From contig JADJCS010000014.1 in the NCBI GenBank assembly GCA_016703105.1, positions 172,507 to 236,506 on the forward strand: 64,000 nt of DNA, given 5' to 3'. The notes under the pieces were generated by a model. The model was not told the DNA's origin. It ran no database searches and worked only from the letters and a program-made list of their open reading frames with translations. This stretch comes from Flavobacteriales bacterium. Its GTDB lineage: Bacteria > Bacteroidota > Bacteroidia > Flavobacteriales_F > PHOS-HE28. Each line of letters begins with the position of its first letter. The first letter of the stretch is position 1. This document shows positions 43,230 to 52,669 of this stretch, in pieces. The translations under genes and the position numbers were made by a program.

Positions 43230-45215
43230 ATGAACCACAACTACCTCCCAGACGCAAGAGCCATCGTGTTGATGGCCATTGCCGTTCCGATGATCTCCAT
43301 GGCGCAGCCGCCGAACGACCTCTGCAGCGGTGCCGTGATCGAACCCTTGGCCAACGGGGCGACGGTGACGAGGACCGGTGACAGTAGCGGCGCAACGGAT
43401 GAGGTTGGTTTCGGAGCCCCCCAGGTCTGGGAGGCGTTCTCCACCGTGGAGTGCTTGGACGTGACAGTGGACCTGTGCGGGACCAGCCCGATCTTCAACG
43501 ATTCGTTCATCTTCCTGGTGATCGGTTGCCCCATCACCAACACCGTGAACACCGGCGACTTCAATCAGATCGAATGCGGGGACGGTAATGTCACGATCCA
43601 TTTCATGAACCTTCCTGCCGGAACGTATTATTTCCCGGTGATCGCCACCACCGGGGCGATCGGACCCTACACGCTGCATATCACTGGAACCGCCTGCGCC
43701 ACACCGCCACCAATGAACGACGATTGTCTTGGAGCGACCATGCTGACCCCGGATGTGGTGTGCAACGCTGTTGTCTCTGAGGTGGCCGCTGCCACGGAGT
43801 CCCTGCCTGGAGGGCTCTGCAACGGATTTACCGGAGATGCGAACGACGATGTTTGGTTCTCCTTCGTGGCGGCCTCCGCAGAGCAGACCATCGCCGTTGA
43901 GCCCAGCAGTGCATACAACGCGGTGGTGGACCTCTACGAGGGGGACTGTCAGAACCTGATCGCACTGGCTTGTGCGAACGACAACCTGGCTGGTACCGGG
44001 GAAACGATCGAAGCTACCGGCCTTACGGTCGGTAACACCTACTATTTCCGGGTGTACGATTGGTCGAGCGGTCAAGCGCCTACGACCCAGGTCAGCGTTT
44101 GTGTCATCACCCCCGGTTCCGCCCCACCGAACGATCTCTGCATGGATGTTCTTCCAGAGAACTTGCAGGTGGGAACGCCCCTGAGTTTCTCCGGGACAAC
44201 AGTAGGGGCCACAGAGTTGATCGACGCTGCGGCCAACTCGACGCTCGACGATGGTGTCCCCAAAGTATGGCATGCGTTCACCACGGTGGAATGCACCAAC
44301 CTGCTGATCTCTTATTGCGGCACACCAACGCCGTTCGATGAGGTGTATGGATTCCTTTCCACGAGCTGCCCGGGGGATGGGGTCCAGGTGTTCTCCGGAT
44401 TCGATTTCAGTTGCGGTGATGGCAACGCGGAGGTGGCTTATGCTACCGTGCCCGCGGGTACCTATTACATGCCGGTAGGCCAGTTCGGCCCTGGAAGTAC
44501 CGGTGCTTATTCTGTCACGGTTGTAGCCACCGCATGCCCCCCGCCTCCCTCGAACGACGATTGTGCCAATGCGACCCAACTGCCTCTGAACCTCTCCCTG
44601 GATTGCCCCGCGAATTCCTTGCCCGGTAGTACGATCACCGCCACCCAGGATGCCGGTGATCCCGGATGCGAATCCGCCTCGGGCACCTATCAGGATGTAT
44701 GGTACACCTTCAACGCCGGCCCGAACACCTCCGTCACTATCAATTTCGACCCTGGGACCATGTCCAGTTGGGCGCTGGTGGTGAGCCTGGGCTGTGGAGG
44801 CGCCGAGGTGTATTGCGAGGCCGATCCGTTAGCACCCGCAGTGATCGCCGTTGACCCGAACACGGATTACGCAGTGCGCGTCTATTCCAACACCGAGTTC
44901 GGCGCAGGCGGCGAGTTCGCCATTTGCGCGACCGCGGACTTTCCCACGTCCATCCAGCCGCTCAGCGCTGAAGGGTGGCAGGTGTACCCGAACCCTACCA
45001 ATGGTGGTATGACCCTGACGAACAGAGGCCTTGGAGGACCGGCACATATTACCCTAGTGGACATGGTGGGCCGTGCTGTATACACCGAGCGCAGCACGAT
45101 CCTGGCCGGTGCCTCGCATACCCTTCCCTTGCAAGGCCAGCTGGCCCAGGGTGTGTATTCGCTCCAGGTAGTCCTGCCCGGTGGGCATTGGGAGCAGCGT
45201 ATCGTGGTACGCTGA
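43230..45215 (+). CDS. Secreted repeat protein with T9SS sorting domain
   Basis: A 661-residue protein. Signal peptide about residues 1-25 (ending MISMAQ). Four modules follow, two of the YCG/CGDGN/AGTYYFPV type and two of the DDVWFSFVAA / GLTVGNTYYFRVY type, so it mixes the two module kinds seen in the neighbouring 41063 gene and in the 8.6-kb protein. The C-terminus is a T9SS domain (VYPNPTNGGMTLTN, VDMVGRAVYTER, LAQGVYSLQVV). Cysteine pairs in each module suggest disulfides at the cell surface. Likely adhesin or matrix protein. Confidence 0.82.
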   Translation: MNHNYLPDARAIVLMAIAVPMISMAQPPNDLCSGAVIEPLANGATVTRTGDSSGATDEVGFGAPQVWEAFSTVECLDVTVDLCGTSPIFNDSFIFLVIGCPITNTVNTGDFNQIECGDGNVTIHFMNLPAGTYYFPVIATTGAIGPYTLHITGTACATPPPMNDDCLGATMLTPDVVCNAVVSEVAAATESLPGGLCNGFTGDANDDVWFSFVAASAEQTIAVEPSSAYNAVVDLYEGDCQNLIALACANDNLAGTGETIEATGLTVGNTYYFRVYDWSSGQAPTTQVSVCVITPGSAPPNDLCMDVLPENLQVGTPLSFSGTTVGATELIDAAANSTLDDGVPKVWHAFTTVECTNLLISYCGTPTPFDEVYGFLSTSCPGDGVQVFSGFDFSCGDGNAEVAYATVPAGTYYMPVGQFGPGSTGAYSVTVVATACPPPPSNDDCANATQLPLNLSLDCPANSLPGSTITATQDAGDPGCESASGTYQDVWYTFNAGPNTSVTINFDPGTMSSWALVVSLGCGGAEVYCEADPLAPAVIAVDPNTDYAVRVYSNTEFGAGGEFAICATADFPTSIQPLSAEGWQVYPNPTNGGMTLTNRGLGGPAHITLVDMVGRAVYTERSTILAGASHTLPLQGQLAQGVYSLQVVLPGGHWEQRIVVR

Positions 45216-45239
45216 TCCCTGGATATATAGCGATCAGTG

Positions 45240-45264
45240 CGAGCGGGCCCTTTCGGCCCGCTCG
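45240..45264 (+). terminator. Intrinsic terminator
   Basis: A ten-base-pair stem (CGAGCGGGCC at 45240-45249 with GGCCCGCTCG at 45255-45264) and a five-base loop, 24 bp after the stop codon, followed by ttcgctt. Confidence 0.7.
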
Positions 45265-45325
45265 TTCGCTTCCAGATGAGGCTTGGCCGCTAGGTGCTAC
45301 CTTGGCCGGTCCCAGTCCCTCGCCC

Positions 45326-46399
45326 ATGATCCGGAACGCTATACTGCTCTCCTGCCTGCTGCTGCTTTGCGGCATGGCACGCGCCCAAGCACCTACCAAC
45401 GATACCTGCGCCTATCCCCAGGTGCTCCCGGTGAACGGTCTGCTGGAATGCCCGCTGCTGGGCGTTGCTTGCGATAACAGCCAGGCCACTTGGGACGGCG
45501 ATTTTCCCCTGTGCGACGGCGATGGTCTTAACTACTTCGACCTCTGGTACACCTTCAATAGTGAGGACCATAGCGAAGTGCTCATTGCGCTGCAACCGGG
45601 TACCATCACCGATTGGGGGGTGGAGGTGATCGATACCTGTTTTGGAACCTCGCTCGTGTGCGGTGTGTGGCCTCTGTTCGAGTACACGGTCCCCACGGTC
45701 CCCAATACGGATTACCTGATACGCGTGTTCACGAACGCCGATTTCGGTTCGCCAGGTACGTACTCACTCTGCTTGAGCGCGGAAGACCCCCCTTTGATCT
45801 GCGACGGAGACGTGGTAAAGAGCGATCTGGGCGATACCACGGCCACCATCTGCAAGGACGGTGTTCCCGACCCCTTCACCTTCATCCACTATACCCTTGC
45901 CATCGGCAACAACATGATGGTGCTCACTGATGACGGGGATAACGTCATCGCGGAGATGCCGAACGGCTATATCGATGCCGATACCCTGCGCGATGGTGCA
46001 TACCGCATCCATGGGATCAGCTTCGAGGGAACGCTCACGAACTTCATGGAGGGTATTTCGATCCGCGATGTGGAATCCGATGGCCTTTGCCTGGAATTGA
46101 GCGACACCTACTTCGAGCTTTTCGTGGACCTCTGCACTGGGCTGGAAGAGGGCCAAGAGGTCGGCTGGGCTGTTCACCCCACGGCGGACAATTTGTTGAT
46201 CACCGGACCGAAGACCGGCGGGCAGGCCGAGCTTTGGGTACATGATGTGATGGGACGTCCGGTGATGCGGCAACCGGTCGTTACCGGTCCGATGGGTCGA
46301 TGCATGATCGCATGGCCAGGTGAGTTGGCCCATGCCGCCTACGTGGTGCGGATCCAACCTCTCGGCGGAAGGGCCGTGGTGGCGCGCGTGGTGCGATAG
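45326..46399 (+). CDS. Secreted protein with PPC-like module and T9SS sorting domain
   Basis: A 357-residue protein. Signal peptide MIRNAILLSCLLLLCGMARAQ. One module (DLWYTFNSEDHSEVLI ... NTDYLIRVFTNADFGSPGTY) resembles those of the two genes upstream. The middle has a ~110-residue region with no repeat. The C-terminus is a shorter T9SS-like domain (AVHPTADNLLITG, HDVMGRPVMRQ, AAYVVRIQ). The first ATG with a signal peptide is at 45326, preceded by a TACCTTGG promoter-like element. Third gene of the tandem group. Confidence 0.78.
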   Translation: MIRNAILLSCLLLLCGMARAQAPTNDTCAYPQVLPVNGLLECPLLGVACDNSQATWDGDFPLCDGDGLNYFDLWYTFNSEDHSEVLIALQPGTITDWGVEVIDTCFGTSLVCGVWPLFEYTVPTVPNTDYLIRVFTNADFGSPGTYSLCLSAEDPPLICDGDVVKSDLGDTTATICKDGVPDPFTFIHYTLAIGNNMMVLTDDGDNVIAEMPNGYIDADTLRDGAYRIHGISFEGTLTNFMEGISIRDVESDGLCLELSDTYFELFVDLCTGLEEGQEVGWAVHPTADNLLITGPKTGGQAELWVHDVMGRPVMRQPVVTGPMGRCMIAWPGELAHAAYVVRIQPLGGRAVVARVVR

Positions 46400-46458
46400 G
46401 GACGCGATAACCTACCGAACGTTCGGGGCGTAGAAGGCGGGATCCTATCCACCTTCCC

Positions 46459-46986
46459 ATGGAAACCCGCTTCCTGTTCATGTGCTCTTTCGCCCTCGCT
46501 GGCAGTACGCTCGTACTCGCCCAAGACTACCGCCAAGAGGCCTCCTTACCGGTGATGGGCCGCATCACGGATGGGGAGAACAAGCTGGAAGGGTGCGAGG
46601 TGATCACCTACCGTGGGAACGAGCGCATGGCGTCGGTCCTTACCGACAAGAGCGGCAAGTTCCGCGCGGAACTCGCCCTCAACGGAGAGTTCAGCTTGGA
46701 GTTCCACAAGAAAGGCTTCGTGCCCAAAAGGATCCTCGTCGATACGTCGTTCCCGCTCCAGATGGACGACCTGATGTTCGATCCCTTGATGATGGATATC
46801 AGCCTGTTGGCAACGGACAAGTACCAGGGAGTGGCTACCGATGAACTGGATTTCCCCTTCGCCCGGGTGCGCTTCGATACGAAGACGCAGACCTTCGCGC
46901 AGGACCAGGAGTGGACCATGGACATGCAGCGCACCAACGGAGCGCTGTTACTGGCTGCCGGCCGGGTGGAGAAGCGCTCCAAGTAA
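46459..46986 (+). CDS. Secreted protein with carboxypeptidase-regulatory-like domain
   Basis: A 175-residue protein. A signal peptide (ending TLVLAQ) precedes a beta-sandwich reading VMGRITDGENKLEGCEVITY ... MASVLTDKSGKFRAELAL ... FSLEFHKKGFVPKRILV, the usual CarboxypepD_reg-like/transthyretin-like repeat of Bacteroidota exported proteins. No T9SS or lipobox is seen, so it may stay in the periplasm. Function cannot be specified. 71 bp separate it from the dioxygenase gene on the same strand. Confidence 0.7.
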   Translation: METRFLFMCSFALAGSTLVLAQDYRQEASLPVMGRITDGENKLEGCEVITYRGNERMASVLTDKSGKFRAELALNGEFSLEFHKKGFVPKRILVDTSFPLQMDDLMFDPLMMDISLLATDKYQGVATDELDFPFARVRFDTKTQTFAQDQEWTMDMQRTNGALLLAAGRVEKRSK

Positions 46987-47057
46987 CGCGCCCCCGGCAA
47001 AGCGATGGAGGACCAAGCGGGCATCCTACCTTTCGGCGGACCAATGCTCCTCGCGCC

Positions 47058-47588
47058 ATGCCCGTTCGTCGTCCGTTCAACCTGAAGCAGTGGATCGCGG
47101 ACAACCGCGAACTATTGAAACCGCCCATTGGCAATAAGAACCTGTACGTCGATGCGGGGGATTATATCGTGATGGTGGTAGGCGGCCCGAACGCGCGCAA
47201 GGATTACCATTGGAACGAGACCGAAGAGCTCTTCCTTCAGATCGAGGGCGATATCGAAGTGGGCATCCAGGAGGACGGCAAGGCCGTGACGATCCCTATC
47301 AAGGAAGGTGAGGTGTTCCTGCTACCCTCCCGTGTACCGCATCAGCCCCGCCGCGGAGCGGGCACCGTGGGCCTGGTGATCGAATGCAAGCGCGATGACC
47401 GCGAACTGGAGGATGGCCTGCAGTGGTACTGCGAAAAGTGCAATCACAAGTTGCACGAGTACCGGTTCGTGCTCCACAACATCGAGAAGGATTTCCTGTC
47501 GCGCTTCAAGGAGTTCTATTCCAACGAGGGGCTCCGTACCTGCGGAAATTGCGGGCATGTGATGGAGGTGGATAAGCGCTTCGTGTGA
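47058..47588 (+). CDS. nbaC: 3-hydroxyanthranilate 3,4-dioxygenase
   Basis: A 176-residue bicupin-type non-heme iron dioxygenase opening the ring of 3-hydroxyanthranilate to 2-amino-3-carboxymuconate semialdehyde in tryptophan degradation. The iron ligands His51, Glu57 (YHWNETEELF) and His95 (SRVPHQPRR) and the substrate arginines Arg47 and Arg99 are at the positions known for the Cupriavidus enzyme. The C-terminal rubredoxin-like iron site with two Cys-x2-Cys motifs (CEKC, CGNC), present in bacterial enzymes, is intact. The decarboxylase gene follows after ten bases. A TACCTTTC promoter-like element lies upstream of the ATG. Confidence 0.93.
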   Translation: MPVRRPFNLKQWIADNRELLKPPIGNKNLYVDAGDYIVMVVGGPNARKDYHWNETEELFLQIEGDIEVGIQEDGKAVTIPIKEGEVFLLPSRVPHQPRRGAGTVGLVIECKRDDRELEDGLQWYCEKCNHKLHEYRFVLHNIEKDFLSRFKEFYSNEGLRTCGNCGHVMEVDKRFV

Positions 47589-47598
47589 GCGTTGCACG

Positions 47599-48618
47599 AT
47601 GCCTGAGCTGCTCTCGATAGACATACACACGCACATCCTTCCGGAGCGCATCCCTGATTTCGGCGCGCGCTTCGGTTACAAAGGCTTCATCCACCTGGAC
47701 CACCATCGGCCCGGCTGCGCGCGGATGATGATGGATGACAAATTCTTCCGAGAGGTGCAGGCCAACTGCTGGGACCCGGAAGTGCGCCTGAGCGAGTGCG
47801 ACCAACACCGCGTGCGTGTGCAAGTGCTGAGCACGGTGCCCGTTATGTTCAGCTACTGGGCGAAACCGAAGGACACGCTCGAACTCGCTGTGTTCCTCAA
47901 CGACCATATCGCCGGCATTGTGGATCGGTGGCCCCAACGTTTCGTTGGCTTGGGCACGGTGCCTATGCAGGATACGGATCTCGCGATCCTGGAATTGGAG
48001 CGTTGCAAGCGCATCGGGCTGGTCGGCATCCAGATCGGGACCCATGTGGAGGGGATCAACCTCGGCGACCCGCAGCTCTTCTCCATTTTCCAAGTGTGCG
48101 AGCGGCTTGACATGGCCGTGTTCGTTCACCCATGGGATATGTTGGGCAAGGAGCGCATGCAGAAGTACTGGATGAGCTGGTTGGTGGGTATGCCAGCGGA
48201 GACCACCCTGGCCATCACCTCCATGATCTTCAGCGGGCTGCTGGAACGCTTACCCAAATTGCGCGTGGCCTTCGCCCATGGAGGTGGTTCGTTCCCGGCC
48301 ACGTTGGGGCGGATCCAACATGGCTTCGAGGTTCGCCCGGATCTTTGTGCGGTGGACAACAACGTGGCACCGAAGGACTACCTCGGCCGCTTTTGGATCG
48401 ATGCGCTTGTGCATGATCCGGCCATGTTGCAACGTGTGGTGGAACTCTTCGGATCGGAACGTGTGGCAATGGGCACGGACTATCCGTTCCCTCTGGGCGA
48501 ACTTGTTCCCGGCGAACTGATCCGCAGCATGCCGTGGGAAGTGGCCCGTAAGGAGATGCTGCTCAGCGGGGCGGCTTTGCAATGGTTGGGCCTGGAACGG
48601 GCGAAGTTCCTGGGCTGA
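47599..48618 (+). CDS. nbaD: 2-amino-3-carboxymuconate-6-semialdehyde decarboxylase (ACMSD)
   Basis: A 339-residue amidohydrolase-superfamily decarboxylase. The zinc ligands are seen: His10/His12 in IDIHTHIL, His in VFVHPWDML, His in FAHGGGSFP and Asp in MGTDYPFPLGE. MSWLVGMPAETTLAI is also typical of ACMSD. It decarboxylates the product of the preceding gene to 2-aminomuconate semialdehyde, diverting it from quinolinate and NAD synthesis. Ten bases separate the two genes, a clear operon. The next enzyme (dehydrogenase) is 10 kb upstream on the other strand. Confidence 0.93.
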   Translation: MPELLSIDIHTHILPERIPDFGARFGYKGFIHLDHHRPGCARMMMDDKFFREVQANCWDPEVRLSECDQHRVRVQVLSTVPVMFSYWAKPKDTLELAVFLNDHIAGIVDRWPQRFVGLGTVPMQDTDLAILELERCKRIGLVGIQIGTHVEGINLGDPQLFSIFQVCERLDMAVFVHPWDMLGKERMQKYWMSWLVGMPAETTLAITSMIFSGLLERLPKLRVAFAHGGGSFPATLGRIQHGFEVRPDLCAVDNNVAPKDYLGRFWIDALVHDPAMLQRVVELFGSERVAMGTDYPFPLGELVPGELIRSMPWEVARKEMLLSGAALQWLGLERAKFLG

Positions 48619-48649
48619 TATTCTCCTTTCCGCGTCGACCTCGCCAACG

Positions 48650-51600
48650 TTACCGCACCAGGTTCACATGTCCGAAGAGCACATGATCCTCCCCGTTGCG
48701 TTCCGAGTAATCCACTCGCCATACGTAGGTATCGATCGGAGATTCAATGCCGTTGTAGGTGCCATCCCAGAAACCTTCCAAGGCGACCGCTTCGAAGATC
48801 CGCTCGCCCCAACGGTTGAAGACCGACAAGCGGAAATCCGTGATCTCCTTGCCCAAGGCGAAGAACCAGTCGTTGATCCCGTCGCCGTTCGGCGTGAAGG
48901 TGTTGGGCACATAGAGCGCTCCGTCCAGAACGACCGTAACGGCATCGGTCACCTTGCAGCCATTGGTATCAGTGAGTTGCACGGTATAGGTGGTACTCTC
49001 CTCCGGCTGAACGATCAACCAGGCGCCGTCCATGGTCTCCACATAGAGATCGGGGGTCCAAGTGAACACCCCGTTGCCGATCGCGTAGAGCGTGGCCAGA
49101 TCGCCGTACTCGATCTCTTGATCGGGGCTCGCGAGCACCGTGGGTGCGGGGTAGAGCGAGACGAACACCGCGGCCGTATCGCTGCACCCGATCGCGTCGG
49201 ACACGACGACCTGGAACACGGTCGGTGAAGTCACACTCGCAATGGGGGTGGCACTGGTCGCATCGCTCAACCCTTGTGCTGGGCTCCACTGGTAGATGGT
49301 CCCGCCAGTGGCGTTCAACGGCACAGGATCACCAGGACAAACGAGCGTGTCCGGCCAGGCCTCTGCTTCCACTGTAAGCACAACCACGGTGACCGTGTCC
49401 GGGGTTGTACCGCATGTGTTCGATACGAGCACGATGTAGTCGGTATCCCCCGGCGGGGTAAGCACTGGATCCGGGATGCCGGGATCGCTGATACCCGGGC
49501 CCGCCTGCCAGGCATAGCTATCACCACCACTTACGCTTACCTGCACGGAGCCCCCTTCGCAAACCGCCGTATCGCTGCTCACCGGATCGGGTGGTCCGAA
49601 TTGCACGCTCACCAGCACAGAGTCCGTTCCTACGCATCCCAGGGCGGTGGTGACGTCCACGAAGAACCAAGTAGTGTCCGGAGGAGAAGCCACGGGTGTG
49701 GCACTGGTGGGGTCGTTCACCAAGTTCGCCGGCGTCCACGAATAGGCCACGCCTCCGCTCGCGGAAAGAGGCACACTACCCCCAAGGCACATCACCGTAT
49801 CCGGTCCTGCCACCACGGTGGGGTTACTGAAGACGATGGAAACCTGAACGGTATCCGTGCCGCATTGGTCGGTGACCGCCACCGAATACGTGATGTTCCC
49901 CGAAGGGCTGGCGATAGGGTCGGGGATGGTGGTGCTGCTCAGATCCGTACCCGGGAACCACAGATAGCTCGTTCCACCAGAGGCTTGCAACTGCACGGTT
50001 TCGCCGGGGCATAGGTTCGGCACGCTGTCCACCGCAGCGTCCAGTGGATCCACCACTTCAACGATCATTGTGGCGGTATCCGGCGGTGCGCAGCCCGTCG
50101 TGTCTGTGAGGATCATGGTCACCGTATAGATGCCGGGACCCGGATAGGTATGCGTGGGTTCGAAGTCGGTGCTGCCTGTGCTATCACCGAAATCCCACTG
50201 GAAACTATTGCCCCCGTTGCTCTGGTTGATGAACTGTGCTGTACCGGGATCGCAGAGATAGGTCGGGCCGTTGATGTCGATGATGGCCAGGGTTTGCGCA
50301 AGGGCGAACTTGAAGACGCCCAGGTTGCAATTGAAGCTGTTGTTGGTATTGCTCCATGCGCCTGGCGTTGTTGGGAAATCATCCTGACCGCCGCAACCCG
50401 CGCACACCGCTTGGTACACATTGCCGTTCTTGTCGAAGCGGCTTGTGCCACCATCCACATGTTCGGCAGTGATACCGCCGCCGAAGAAAGTGGCGTAGTT
50501 CAGCCCGATCGCTTCGGGCTCCAGCACCATCAGGTAGAAGTCGCTGCCGTCCGTCGAAGCCTGGAAGGTACCTGGGGTGGTGGGCAGCCCGGCCGCAGTG
50601 CTGGTGAGCGATTGTCCGTTGAGGTTCACATTTCCGCCCCAGCCACTGAAATAGATCTGGCCACAATCACTCACAAGGAAAGCAGAGGGGGAGACGTCCT
50701 CTACGCCGCTCCCGTTGCCGATGCGCGTGCTCCACAGCGAGGTGCCCAGATCGTGACTGAGCTTGTGGATGAACTGCGAACTCCCCGCATTGGCGTACTT
50801 GCCCGGTGTAACAGGATATGCGCCGCGTGTTTGGCCCACCACAAAGACCTCATCCGAGGTGTTGAGTTGTACGAAGTAGCTCTGGTCGTAGGAACTTGTG
50901 CCGAGATAGGTAGCGCCCAGCCGTGCGTTCCCCGCTGCGTTGAAGCGCATGATGTAGCCGTCCACCGCTCCATTGTGCGAAGCATCATAGGGCGATCCCG
51001 CCATAGGCAGATCGACGCTGGTGGTCCCACCTGTGACATAAACCTCGCCACCGCTATCGAACTGTACGCCGAAGCAACTATCGTCTCCGCTTCCTCCCAC
51101 ATACGTGGCCCAGAGTTGTGCAGTGAGCGCGGGGTTCATCCGGAAGACGTACCCGTCCTGCTGACCGCCACCAAAAGTCGACTGCGGGGCCCCCGGCGTA
51201 GTGGGCAGGTTGGAGCTCTCGGTACTTGTGGCCACCACCGGGTTGCCCGCAGGGTCCAAAGCCACTTCACCACGGAAAGAGTCGCCATAATTGTAACCAA
51301 GCGGTGCGGCATTGTTCAACCCGTCCGCCTCGCTCCCGCCGATGTACGTGGCCCCGATGAGCGAAGTGGCCGACGCGTTGAGGTGTGCCAGGAAAATATC
51401 CACCCCGAACGCATGGCCGTATCCATAGGCGATGTTGAAGGTGAGCCCCGGACCCGAACCGAAACTGCTATCGAAACAGCCCGCCGTGACGGGAAAATCC
51501 GACGAGCCGGTGCTGCCAAGGATGTAGAGTTCATCGTTCGCGTTCACCACCAAGCTGTGCGGTGACTCATTCATCGAGCCGCCTATGTAGGTGCTCCATA

Positions 51601-52507
51601 GCAAGAAGGCGCCTGACGCATCCCATTTCGAGACGCCCACGTCGATCACCCCGCCTTGGAAGGAGTTCTGCAACACGCCGATGGTAGTCGGATAACCGAT
51701 GCCGAACACGATGCCGCCTCCGTATAGGTTTCCACCGGAATCATAGGTGGCGGTGAACCCGAAGTTGTCCGCAGTGCTTCCGCTGTAGCTCGCGAAGCTC
51801 AAGACCGGATCGATCACCAACGCTTGGTTCTGGTCGTATCCGTTCGGAAGGGAGAACCGCAGCCGCTCGCCCTCCAACACGTACGCGCAGGCCACTTCGC
51901 CCCCGGGGCCATAGGCCAATGGTGCTTCTTCGGTGACCGTTCCCGCAGAGGTATGCACGATGATCGCACCGGCCCTCTCTTCCACACCGTCCTGGCCGAT
52001 GTAGCGCATGCGGATTTTAGCCGGATCGGCACCAGCGGCCACGAGCAGGTCGTACTTAACACCATGTCGGCCGTCGATCCGCAGGTCGATCCCGGGGTAC
52101 AGGTCCTTCAGAAGCACTTGGCCATGCACGGCTACTCCAGCAGCCCACTTCGCCGGGTCGTTCCCCAGGAAATAGTTCTCATAGTGCCCAAGAGAACGCT
52201 CACCCCGCCAGGCGGTGGCGTTCCCACCTTCGAAAAGCACCTGATAGGCGTGGGCCCGATAGGGTTCGTTCACCTCCTGATGGACAACATGACCATGCTG
52301 ATGGCCAGTTCCGCCCGAGGTGAGCACGATGGTAAGGCGATCGCGTTCCACGAAAAGCGCTCCCCCCGGCACCATGGCCCGGTAGAGGACCTGGGCGGGC
52401 CACTGGCCCTGGTTGGTGGAAAAGGTCACACCGCCATCGGCGCTGCTACCAAACAGCGCGGTGATCAAACCCAGGAGGAGGGTCAGGGAGCGGGAACGAA
52501 CGGACAC
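48650..52507 (-). CDS. Large secreted SBBP/PKD-type protein with gliding-motility (type B) C-terminal domain
   Basis: A 1285-residue protein. It starts at GTG 52507, preceded by TAACTTGG, with a signal peptide (SLTLLLGLITALFGSSADG). The N-terminal ~170 residues resemble the DUF7948-type region (GQWPAQVLYRAMVPGGALFV). Next come SBBP-like beta-propeller repeats (residues ~170-640, e.g. STYIGGSMNESPHSL), a PKD domain (FQWDFGDSTGSTDFEPTHTY), six or so ~80-residue Ig-like repeats, and a CHU_C/gliding C-terminal domain (VPNTFTPNGDGINDWF, VFNRWGERIFE) used by type B T9SS cargo. Likely a surface adhesin. Extending the frame to 53236 would overlap purF and is rejected. Confidence 0.85.
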   Translation of the reverse strand: MSVRSRSLTLLLGLITALFGSSADGGVTFSTNQGQWPAQVLYRAMVPGGALFVERDRLTIVLTSGGTGHQHGHVVHQEVNEPYRAHAYQVLFEGGNATAWRGERSLGHYENYFLGNDPAKWAAGVAVHGQVLLKDLYPGIDLRIDGRHGVKYDLLVAAGADPAKIRMRYIGQDGVEERAGAIIVHTSAGTVTEEAPLAYGPGGEVACAYVLEGERLRFSLPNGYDQNQALVIDPVLSFASYSGSTADNFGFTATYDSGGNLYGGGIVFGIGYPTTIGVLQNSFQGGVIDVGVSKWDASGAFLLWSTYIGGSMNESPHSLVVNANDELYILGSTGSSDFPVTAGCFDSSFGSGPGLTFNIAYGYGHAFGVDIFLAHLNASATSLIGATYIGGSEADGLNNAAPLGYNYGDSFRGEVALDPAGNPVVATSTESSNLPTTPGAPQSTFGGGQQDGYVFRMNPALTAQLWATYVGGSGDDSCFGVQFDSGGEVYVTGGTTSVDLPMAGSPYDASHNGAVDGYIMRFNAAGNARLGATYLGTSSYDQSYFVQLNTSDEVFVVGQTRGAYPVTPGKYANAGSSQFIHKLSHDLGTSLWSTRIGNGSGVEDVSPSAFLVSDCGQIYFSGWGGNVNLNGQSLTSTAAGLPTTPGTFQASTDGSDFYLMVLEPEAIGLNYATFFGGGITAEHVDGGTSRFDKNGNVYQAVCAGCGGQDDFPTTPGAWSNTNNSFNCNLGVFKFALAQTLAIIDINGPTYLCDPGTAQFINQSNGGNSFQWDFGDSTGSTDFEPTHTYPGPGIYTVTMILTDTTGCAPPDTATMIVEVVDPLDAAVDSVPNLCPGETVQLQASGGTSYLWFPGTDLSSTTIPDPIASPSGNITYSVAVTDQCGTDTVQVSIVFSNPTVVAGPDTVMCLGGSVPLSASGGVAYSWTPANLVNDPTSATPVASPPDTTWFFVDVTTALGCVGTDSVLVSVQFGPPDPVSSDTAVCEGGSVQVSVSGGDSYAWQAGPGISDPGIPDPVLTPPGDTDYIVLVSNTCGTTPDTVTVVVLTVEAEAWPDTLVCPGDPVPLNATGGTIYQWSPAQGLSDATSATPIASVTSPTVFQVVVSDAIGCSDTAAVFVSLYPAPTVLASPDQEIEYGDLATLYAIGNGVFTWTPDLYVETMDGAWLIVQPEESTTYTVQLTDTNGCKVTDAVTVVLDGALYVPNTFTPNGDGINDWFFALGKEITDFRLSVFNRWGERIFEAVALEGFWDGTYNGIESPIDTYVWRVDYSERNGEDHVLFGHVNLVR

Positions 52508-52512
52508 GCAAG

Positions 52513-52520
52513 CCAAGTTA
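52513..52520 (-). promoter_or_regulatory. -7-like element (TAACTTGG) before the adhesin GTG start
   Basis: On the minus strand TAACTTGG ends five bases before the GTG at 52507. It supports the chosen start. No convincing -33 TTG at the right distance. Confidence 0.35.
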
Positions 52521-52669
52521 CAGCGGGAAGACAGTCCAAGTTCCGCACAAGTTGCTTCGTGGCGCAGCCCGACCTGCCAGAACGAGGAACGGCCCGGATG
52601 ACGCCGTATTTTCGCATCCTGAAGTGGGAAGGACGAAAGCCCTTGAACCTCCTGCTCCGGCGGCCCCCT

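Noticed and set aside
44975..45325. Upstream extension of the T9SS gene at 45326
   Set aside because: The extension overlaps the preceding gene and its terminator, and a signal peptide starts at 45326.
50150..51565. 471-codon plus-strand frame
   Set aside because: Antisense to the large adhesin's repeats; low-complexity translation and no start signals.
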